A DNA stretch of 64,000 nucleotides from Liolophura sinensis (lineage: Eukaryota; Mollusca; Polyplacophora; Chitonida; Chitonidae), in contig NC_088298.1 of NCBI RefSeq assembly GCF_032854445.1, forward strand, positions 11,393,504-11,457,503, in the 5' to 3' direction. Both the position numbers and the translations under genes were made by a program. The notes under the pieces were generated by a model. The model was given only the letters and a program-made list of their open reading frames with translations, was not told where the DNA came from and did no database searches. Positions 57,160-64,000 of this stretch are shown piece by piece (within the stretch, counting starts at the first letter, position 1; each line of letters opens with the position of its first letter).

Positions 57160-58215
57160 CTGGGTTTGTTTTGTGGTTGTCCCTCTGATTTTTCTGGTCT
57201 TATGTCAGGGTTATTTTTCTCATCTTTCTTTGCTTATTTCATGGCTGTTTCGCTGATTTTTCTGGTCTTATGTCAGGGTTGTTTTTCTCATCTTTCTTGG
57301 CTTATTTCATGGCTGTTTCGCTGATTTTTCTGGTCTTATGTCAGGGTTGTTTTTCTCATCTTTCTTGGCTTATTTCATGGCTGTTTCGCTGATTTTTCTG
57401 GTCTTATGTCAGGGTTGTTTTTCTCATCTTTCTTGGCTTATTTCACGGCTGTTTCGCTGATTTTTCTGGTCTTATGTCAGGGTTGTTTTTCTCATCTTTC
57501 TTGGCTTATTTCATGGCTGTTTCTCTGATTTTTCTGGTCTTATGTCAGGGTTGTTTTTCTCATCTTTCTTGGCTTATTTCATGGCTGTTTCGCTGATTTT
57601 TCTGGTCTTATGTCATGGTTGTTTTTCTCATCTTTCTTGGCTTATTTTATGGTTGTTTCTCTGATATTTCTGGGCTTATTTCATGGTTGTTTATCTAATG
57701 CTTTGGGGCTTTCGTTGTTTTTTCTTTGATCTTTCTAGGCTTATTTCATGGTCGTTACTCTGATCTTTCTGGGCTTATTTCGTGGTTGTTTCTCTGATCT
57801 TTCTGGGCTTATTTCATGGTCGTTACTCTGATCTTTCTGGGCTTATTTCATGGTTGTTTATCTAATGTTTTTGGGCTTTCCTTGCGTTTTTCTTTGATCT
57901 TTCTAGGCTTATTTCATGGTCGTTATTCTGATCTTTCTGGGCTTATTTCATGGTTGTTTCTCTGATCTTTCTGGGCTTATTTCATGGTTGTTTCTCTGAT
58001 CTTTCTGGGCTTATTTCATGGGTGTTTCTCTGATATTTCTGGGTTTATTTCATGGTTGTTTATCTAATGTTTTTGGGCTTTCCTTGCGTTTTTCTTTGAT
58101 CTTTCTAGGCTTATTTCATGGTCGTTATTCTGATCTTTCTGGGCTTATTTCATGGTTGTTTCTCTGATCTTTCTGGGCTTATTTCATGGTTGTTTCTCTG
58201 ACCATTTCGGGTTAG
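57160..58215. repeat. T-rich higher-order tandem array (68-bp dimers, then 34-bp monomers)
   Basis: TCTGGTCTTA anchors at 57193, 57261, 57329, 57397, 57465, 57533 and 57601 give seven 68-base units, each made of two diverged ~34-base halves. From about 57,660 to 58,215 the array continues as ~34-base monomers (TTTCTGGGCTTATTTCATGG) with a longer TTTTTGGGCTTTCCTTGCG variant inserted at intervals. The plus strand has very few A residues. Confidence 0.96.
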
Positions 58216-58418
58216 ATTAGTGGTCTGAGTTTCTCATCAGACCGGAACTTCTGTCGCAGATTGATTTCTACAGATACATTGAGAACATGTAATAATTGCC
58301 ACTGAAGCACCCCTACCCACACCGTCGTCTTCAGTGTTGTCAATTTTACTCTAGTCACCATGTTTTGACTTTTCGCGGTAGTGTCTAACTTGTCATACTT
58401 AGCATGCAACTTAATTCT

Positions 58419-58621
58419 CTAAATCCGCGACATTTCAGGCGCGTCGGGAGACCTGAGATTTAAGCCTGGTAGGGTCATACCAAATACTTTAAACATGGTA
58501 CTCGTTGCTGCCTGGCTTGGTCCGACGTAGAAACCCAAGCATACGTACATACATACCAGTACTTGAATTGCGCCTAACACGATGTAAGCGGCACCATGTA
58601 CCGGATCAAACATCCCCCTTG
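58419..58621 (-). CDS. Candidate terminal exon of a membrane protein
   Basis: Not recognised. On the minus strand, acceptor ATAGTTGGTAG (ending 58622) opens a frame of 67 codons to TAG at 58419. It encodes one clear transmembrane helix (AAYIVLGAIQVLVCMYVCLG), then a polar tail ending PDAPEMSRI. It enters needing two bases to complete a codon, which matches the phase-1 donor of the candidate at 59,075. Joined, they would give about 125 residues with two hydrophobic helices. Both exons rest on composition and phase only. Confidence 0.33.
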
Positions 58622-59074
58622 CTACCAACTATACCCATCCGACCGTTGTGACCAGCACACCGAATAATGAAACGTCAATTTTAAATACACTCTGCAAAAA
58701 ATCGCCAAGTACTTAACCGAAAAGAAACGGGAAAAGCCTTCATTTGTGACACCGTTCACGTCTCGTGCAAAGGAGCGAATCACGTGACTGTGGAAGCCTT
58801 GAAGATGGACCATTGGTTCCGTAGAGGTAATGCACCAGTGTACTCACCTTAGAATACATACTGTTGTACTCATTTACCCCGATGGGTTAACAACCGTGTT
58901 TGCAAATCCAATTAAACCATAACACCACCCTTAACAACTTTGTAACAACACCTAATTACTTGAGAACATAAGACTGCCCCTTACAAAATGATCTTCACCC
59001 GCAAAATAATGGTTTGAAGACCGTACTCTTTAATCTGATTGCCTTTGTCTTGTATTTTGCATTTGTTTTCTCAC
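58622..59074 (-). other. Proposed intron between two minus-strand exon candidates
   Basis: Minus-strand donor G|GTGAGA (59074) and acceptor TTGGTAG (58622) bound 453 bases of AT-rich DNA. Confidence 0.3.
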
Positions 59075-59249
59075 CGTTCTTTGGCACTCTCCCAACATGT
59101 GGTATTGATTTCTGGTGTAGACTTTCTTCTGCACGTAGATGTTTAGCTTGGAAACCTACGCAGAGGAGACGTTGGAGCATTCCTACAAAGAATGCAACAG
59201 AGCCTGTGTAAATCACCGAGTCGGTTTCATCGTGCTTTAATCCCTTTCT
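59075..59249 (-). CDS. Candidate internal exon of a membrane protein
   Basis: Not recognised. On the minus strand, acceptor CTGCTAGGGTAG (ending 59250) is followed by 58 codons in one frame to donor AACG|GTGAGA. The residues begin basic and acidic (RKGLKHDETD), then a hydrophobic helix (VIYTGSVAFFVGMLQRLLCV) and a basic, polar stretch (KHLRAEESLHQK). The exon starts in phase 0 and ends in phase 1, compatible with the terminal candidate at 58,621. Upstream exons should lie beyond 59,250 but none was identified. Confidence 0.33.
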
Positions 59250-60167
59250 CTACCCTAGCAGATAAAGATATCTGTCACTCTTTCTTTGTGCCGTCTCTGG
59301 CCATTAAGCTTGTTCGAATTGCCAGTACCAGGCCTTAATTGCTTAACTGTATAAACTCTGTAAACGTGTCTGTATTTAGAAACTGGTGAAATCGTGTTTT
59401 TCTTGTTTGAAGAAAATCTGAGTCTCCAAATATCCCTGGTTGTGTGTGAAGATATTTTTTTATTTTGTTTATTAAAATCACATTTTTTAAAATCACACAC
59501 TGCATGACTGCGTGAGTCTGAGTGGGGTCTCTGTCTTCTGAGACATATATTGATGAAACGCCAAAATCTGCTGGACTTCATCATGGTTGTTCTAAGCTAC
59601 CATAGATTCCAGTCCAGGTGTGGGGTACACACCTGTAATTAGCGATTTGAATTATAGGCGAGGTCAGAGAGACGCCAAACCGCTTGCCTAATCAATTGTA
59701 ACAAGTGCGTAAACAACTTCCAAGCGCGCATGGGCTTGTCATAATAGATATGCTTTCATGTAATTGAAGGGTATTTTTACTGTTGTTGACGTAGCATGGT
59801 AACAATGTGAAGAACATCTGAAGGATATACAAATTTCGGACGTTCGAGCCAAAAAAAAAAGGGTTCTGTTAAACGTTATTGAATTTATAGCGATATGAAA
59901 AACTAAACCTGGAAATAAATCTGCTGATATAAGCATTTTTCGCATGCTTTTGTCACAGGCCTCTCCCCGATGTAGCTGCAGGCGACAACAACCTATAGTG
60001 CGCAGGTCTGTCGGTATGTCTCTTTATCGATCAGTTAAATTTTTGGTATTTTAACTTCGAACGAGGCTCATTCACCTAGTTAGACAAGACAGCCTAGATT
60101 TTTTGCGGGATATTGCAAGAATTTACACGTTTGTTTTACTAATAGGCTACAGGGTAGTTGTTTAAAT
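59250..60167. other. No gene seen
   Basis: Unique AT-rich DNA. The 110-codon minus-strand frame at 59,255-59,584 has no coding-like composition. Confidence 0.45.
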
Positions 60168-60455
60168 GAGTGAATGAATGTTTGAGGTTTAACGTCTTTC
60201 TTAGCAATTTATCAGTCAAATGACGACGAGGAGACATTAGGTGTGTGGGACATACATTGGGGGGAGTCCATGCTGCCAAAGTACTGCCGCTACTGATGTA
60301 TCATGCCGAGACACCAGATATAACACCCCACCTATCAGATTACACTAGGTTTATCCAGCCCTGTTTCTTCGCTCTTACGTCTTAGTGCTGAGCGCCAAGC
60401 GAGACAGCAAGAAGTACCATTTTTAAAGTCTTTGGTAATGACCCGCCCCGGTAGT
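60168..60455 (-). mobile_element. SINE family D, near full-length
   Basis: On the minus strand the 3' end reads CGTCGTCATTTGACTGATAA, GACGTTAAACCTCAAACATT and CATTCATTCAC, clearly related to the family B tail. The body contains TTAGTGCTGAGCGCCAAGCG (plus-strand text, GCTCTTACGTCTTAGTGCTG) and AATGGTACTTCTTGCTGTCT. The head end is decayed at about 60,450 (ACCGGGGCGGGTCA on the minus strand). The same type of body is widespread in mollusc sequence, from memory. Confidence 0.8.
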
Positions 60456-60521
60456 TTTTTGGTGGCAGGTGTATGTAATGGTTGATTGGCTTAATATAAA
60501 TGTTACACTTTGTTTTTATGA

Positions 60522-60872
60522 ATCATTCGGCGACGTCTCCGACAATTCTCAAAAGCCCCCTATCCTCTCCAAATCCCCCCCCCCCCCCCCCACCCCCTTC
60601 CAAAACCTATGTCTAAGCGGTTTAAACGTGCGTCGTACTCGCCCTTTGAGATCGGCTTTGCCAATACCATGCATGATATGTATATCGCTTCCTATGATAA
60701 ATTTAACCCCGCTTTTAAGCTAGTGGGTATACGGCTTGAATAAGAGTCACAAAGCTCCGATAGGCGTTATTTAAGTTTTATTGAAACTTTCTCTAAAGTC
60801 TTTTTGTAAAGGTATGCCCGCGCTTTTGCAAGGTTCCTTAATCCACTTTATAGTAAAGCACCTTTAAGGTAA
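60522..60872 (+). pseudogene. Coding-like tract interrupted by in-frame TAA codons
   Basis: Not recognised. One frame from 60522 runs through a poly-C tract, reaches an internal ATG (60609) and encodes strongly protein-like text (SPFEIGFANTMHDMYIASYD) to TAA at 60738. The same frame continues equally protein-like (RRYLSFIETFSKVF) to a second TAA (60807) and on (YARAFARFLNPLYSKAP) to a third (60870). A different frame is then open from 60,877 to 61,065. This looks like a decayed gene or mobile-element protein with nonsense and frameshift changes. Chance cannot be excluded. Confidence 0.3.
60575..60591. repeat. Poly-C tract, 17 C
   Basis: Homopolymer followed by A and five more C; the same length as the run at 713. 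Confidence 0.95.
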
Positions 60873-61679
60873 AACCGTGGCGTGTTATGTTGTGTTGAAT
60901 CCGTTATTGCATATGGGTATGGGTGTCATGTCCGATTCAATTATTAACATGCGCATTAAATTTAAACTGGCGACCAAATATTATGAACCTCATTCATGTG
61001 TAAATTGGAGACGACCATACACACAACCCTGCTGGTTGAAAAACAGCGCCACGTGTTCAGTGTAGCGGACATGAGTACGATCTTGAAGTATACATTCAGC
61101 GTATATATGAGCTTCACACAGATGTGTGGACTTCAAAAGTAGGTGAAGCGGTTGTATATAGGGGACATGTGAAGACTTCAGACGGAATATGATTCATGAT
61201 AACACTGGATTTCTTTGAACGTGAAGCAGAACAAAGGCATAGTGTGTTTGTCTGGATTAACTTCCAACTGAAGCCTTGTTCGATACGGGTAAGTTGTGGA
61301 TAAGTTGCATGTCACTGGATGGATTCGTGTCGTTACGCCATGTTGTGTTATGACTGTAGAGGCTATTCACATGGAATAGTTAAACACTAGAAATATAATT
61401 AAGACGTACAGCATAGAGAGAACAGCCACAGGAGAGCCGACAGTGTGATAGTGTGTCAATCTGTCCTCGACCTGAACAAGAAAAATTACCGTATTTATTT
61501 TTGACATTGTTTCCATGGCTTACTAAGACAACAAATGCAAGTAGTCATAAAATACTTACGCCTTGTGAGTCTCTGGCCATAAGAATGAACAAAATAAATT
61601 TCAGCCAGTATCACACATTTCTTCTCAGATATTGCTTTCCTAGGCCCAAATTAACACCATTGTGTGGTCAACAACATTT
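60873..61679. other. No recognised gene
   Basis: Contains the 60,877-61,065 frame that may extend the broken coding-like tract; otherwise unique AT-rich DNA. Confidence 0.4.
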
Positions 61680-62270
61680 TCTATACACCCAGTCAGTTAA
61701 CACCATCGCATTAGACAACCACTCAGTTAACAAAATTCTCAATCGACAGTCAGTTAACCACATTCTCTAGACAGCCGGTCAGTTAACCACATTCTCTAGA
61801 CAACAGTCAACTGACATCATTCTCTAAACAACCACTCAATTGACAACATTCTCAACATTGACATCTATACCTATCTAACATTCTCAACAGACCACAAGTC
61901 AATTATTCTGACAATTATTTTCTCTAGTCAACCCGTCAGTTGACAGTATTCTGTAGACAACCAGTCAGTCAACAACATTCTCTAGTCATGAACCCGGCAG
62001 TTAACAATTTTCTAGACAGCCATAAACTGACATGATTTTCCAGACAACCAATACATTCACGATAACAATATTCTTCAGGCAACGGACATCATTGTCCAGT
62101 CACGAAGCAGTCAGTTAACAATTTTTCCAAAGAACAAACAAACAATCCAATGATATTCAGACATGATAACTGACATGCTTTTCCGGATAACCAATACATA
62201 TTCGTCAAATAAATTCTCCAGATAACCTGTAGGTTAAGACATTCAACAAATAACCAATCGCCTAACAACC
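61680..62270. repeat. Degenerate ~30-bp tandem repeat
   Basis: About 18 loose units resemble CAGTCAGTTAACAACATTCT followed by CTAGACAAC. Early units (61,680-61,800) are clearer; later ones decay. Confidence 0.85.
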
Positions 62271-63181
62271 CGCAAAGGGGCCTTGGGTTTGCGAATAAAC
62301 ACTACCGTTGTTGTTGGAAAGTTATTTATGTACCAGGGCCAGGGATGAAATTCCGGATGGTAGGCTATCATGCAGGATGCATGTGTGCGAGATTTTACCT
62401 CACAGAACAGTATGTATACTGCGTTTTAGAGAAAAAAATTATTGTGGCTTATTCATCCAGTAGAGTATAACTAATGATTGGCAAGAATGTTAGCGTGTAG
62501 GGTCTCCAAATATCCGGGTTCTTTGAGAGGCAGGCATGCGAAAGGGCATATAAAATTATTGTCGTGAAGTGAAGGTTTAGGGAAACTAACTTGAATTGTG
62601 TTTTATTTTTAACACATTGTAGATTTAACAATACTTCAGCTGTACGAATTACATTCAGTTCTAAGAAAACATCTGAAGATCCTGGTTTGCTTGAAAAGCT
62701 CATAGTGCAAGTTGAATCTGTTATCAGTTCAGTGTGAAAAAATGGTCACATTTTCACATCAAAACACTTCTTGTGTACTTGTTGTGCACGTATAGGTACG
62801 TGTATGCATACAGGAAACACAACCGCATATAGTTCCGGTCAGAGAGACAGGGAGGGGCTAAACTCGGTGACGTCATGTCCTTGTTAGGTGACGGCAGTCA
62901 CGTTAAACAACATCAGATCCGGGTAGGACTATATGAGGGCGTAACTATTCTTATGGGGGCGGGGCTGGTTGTCCATCGCGACAGACAGTGTAAAAAAATA
63001 TAATACCAGCTCTGATTTTTTGGTGATCTGGCAATTCTTGGAATGAGTGAAATAGATAAACAGACTGGATGTAATGGGATTAATGGTGATAGTATGAAGG
63101 ACATCCGCCTGTTCTGCGTGACGAAGTGTATGAGTTAACACGTGTACAGATGTAGAGCTAATGCAGTTTTGGTCTTCATCT
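62271..63181. other. No gene seen
   Basis: Unique AT-rich DNA with overlapping unsupported frames at 62,449-62,703 and 62,913-63,141 on the minus strand. Confidence 0.45.
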
Positions 63182-63197
63182 TACTCCATGATTTCAA

Positions 63198-63247
63198 TAT
63201 TCTTGAGTACGGCGTAAAACACCAATCAAATAAATAAATAAAATAAA
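63198..63247 (+). mobile_element. SINE family A remnant of 50 bp with perfect 16-bp target duplication
   Basis: Only TATTCTTGAGTACGGCGTAA, AACACCAATC and the (AAAT)n end are present. TACTCCATGATTTCAA occurs at 63182-63197 and again at 63248-63263, so this was inserted already truncated. Confidence 0.95.
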
Positions 63248-63263
63248 TACTCCATGATTTCAA

Positions 63264-63534
63264 ATTCAACACACGTCATGAAGTAATAGAATGGTAACTT
63301 AGAGTTCGTGTTGATCATGCAAATAAATGGCATTGTGCATTTAAGAGGGCGCATGTTATGTTCTATATATGCAACTGTTGTAGGCCAGGATTTCTCCAAT
63401 GTGGCACCCGACTCGATCTCGTTGGATATGAAACATCCTCAGATCTCTCCATTGATAAAGGTTCAATTCCGGGCATTGTCAGTTCGTTTTCCACAATATC
63501 ATGTAGCTAATAATGAGATGAACATGAATTTCTC
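63264..63534. other. No gene seen
   Basis: Unique DNA before a long (TA)n tract. Confidence 0.5.
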
Positions 63535-63544
63535 CATATATATA

Positions 63545-63633
<89 letters not shown>
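63535..63633. repeat. (TA)n microsatellite, ~99 bp
   Basis: TA alternation with a single TT interruption near 63,551. Confidence 0.97.
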
Positions 63634-63636
<3 letters not shown>

Positions 63637-64000
63637 GTTCAGGATTTTTTTATATTACAAATGTTCCATGTGCTTGTCGTTAAAATTATTTTGTTGTTGA
63701 GCTTAATAAGGCACGCAGTGAGACTCGTATCCTTAGTTGTTAGGTTAGCACTATAATTAGGAATTAGGTTGTTCGGCAACTTTGTTTGCAAAACGTGACG
63801 TTTCCTGAATACTCCGAGAACAAAGCAGCAGATAAATTGTTTTTCACGCGGTTTCTCGCGTCAAGTAACAGGTGAGCGTTAAACCTTTAGTAAACCGACC
63901 GAAAATCAACATGGTACTGAAACACGATGTAATTACGATCCTGTTTTCGGGAACATTTAACAAGTTTATGTTTCGTAGACAACTCCTTACAATGAAAGGT
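63634..64000. other. No gene seen
   Basis: Unique AT-rich DNA to the end of the window. Confidence 0.5.

Noticed and set aside
57061-57324. Hydrophobic open frame that looks like transmembrane helices
   Set aside because: It is the translation of the T-rich tandem array; T-rich codons give Phe, Leu and Ser automatically.

Overview
This is a 64-kb piece of animal nuclear DNA that is AT-rich and dominated by repeats, almost certainly from a mollusc or another lophotrochozoan. Two observations point there. The only gene recognised with confidence is an innexin, the gap-junction family of protostomes. The interspersed repeats are also tRNA-headed SINEs of the kind found across mollusc genomes: one family ends in GTACGGCGTAAAACACCAAT plus (AAAT)n, another in an ACGACGTTAAACCCC-type tail followed by CACTCACT repeats. 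No ribosomal RNA gene, functional tRNA gene, CRISPR array or bacterial-style operon was seen.

Layout. 1-9 kb: several SINE copies, two weak coding-exon candidates near 2.0-2.65 kb, three minisatellites (about 60, 33 and 24 bp units), and a CpG-rich block ending in a perfect splice donor at 9,034. 9-26.7 kb: mostly unique AT-rich DNA with a ~235-bp tandem duplication, two adjacent full-type SINEs near 15.5-16 kb and a G-quadruplex motif near 16.95 kb; if the 9,034 donor is real, much of this may be intron. 27-28.6 kb: the innexin coding exon, complete except for the first two bases of its ATG, which lie in a short upstream exon ending at 26,995. 28.6-33.6 kb: 3' flank, SINEs and a possible terminal exon. 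33.6-37.1 kb: two long (TA)n tracts bracketing a five-copy 198-bp satellite and a ~31-copy 22-bp array. 37-56 kb: scattered SINEs, a noncoding exon with near-perfect splice signals at 39.15 kb, and two symmetric exon candidates at 40.3 and 45.4 kb. 57.2-58.2 kb: a T-rich higher-order tandem array. 58.4-59.25 kb: two phase-compatible exon candidates on the minus strand that would encode the end of a membrane protein. 60-64 kb: another SINE, a coding-like stretch broken by stops, a ~30-bp tandem array, a very short SINE remnant with a 16-bp target duplication, and a long (TA)n.

The innexin is the only firm gene. Proposed regulation comes from its intron-split start codon and from a ~55-bp triplicated element in intron 1. 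Exon candidates elsewhere rest on splice motifs and coding-like composition alone; chance open frames of about 100 codons are expected in 64 kb, so they carry low confidence. SINE families are named A, B, C and D here for bookkeeping only. No new multi-gene system could be demonstrated; the best leads are the split start codon, the SINE insertion structures, the unclassified ~0.9-kb dispersed repeat and the broken coding-like tract at 60.5 kb.
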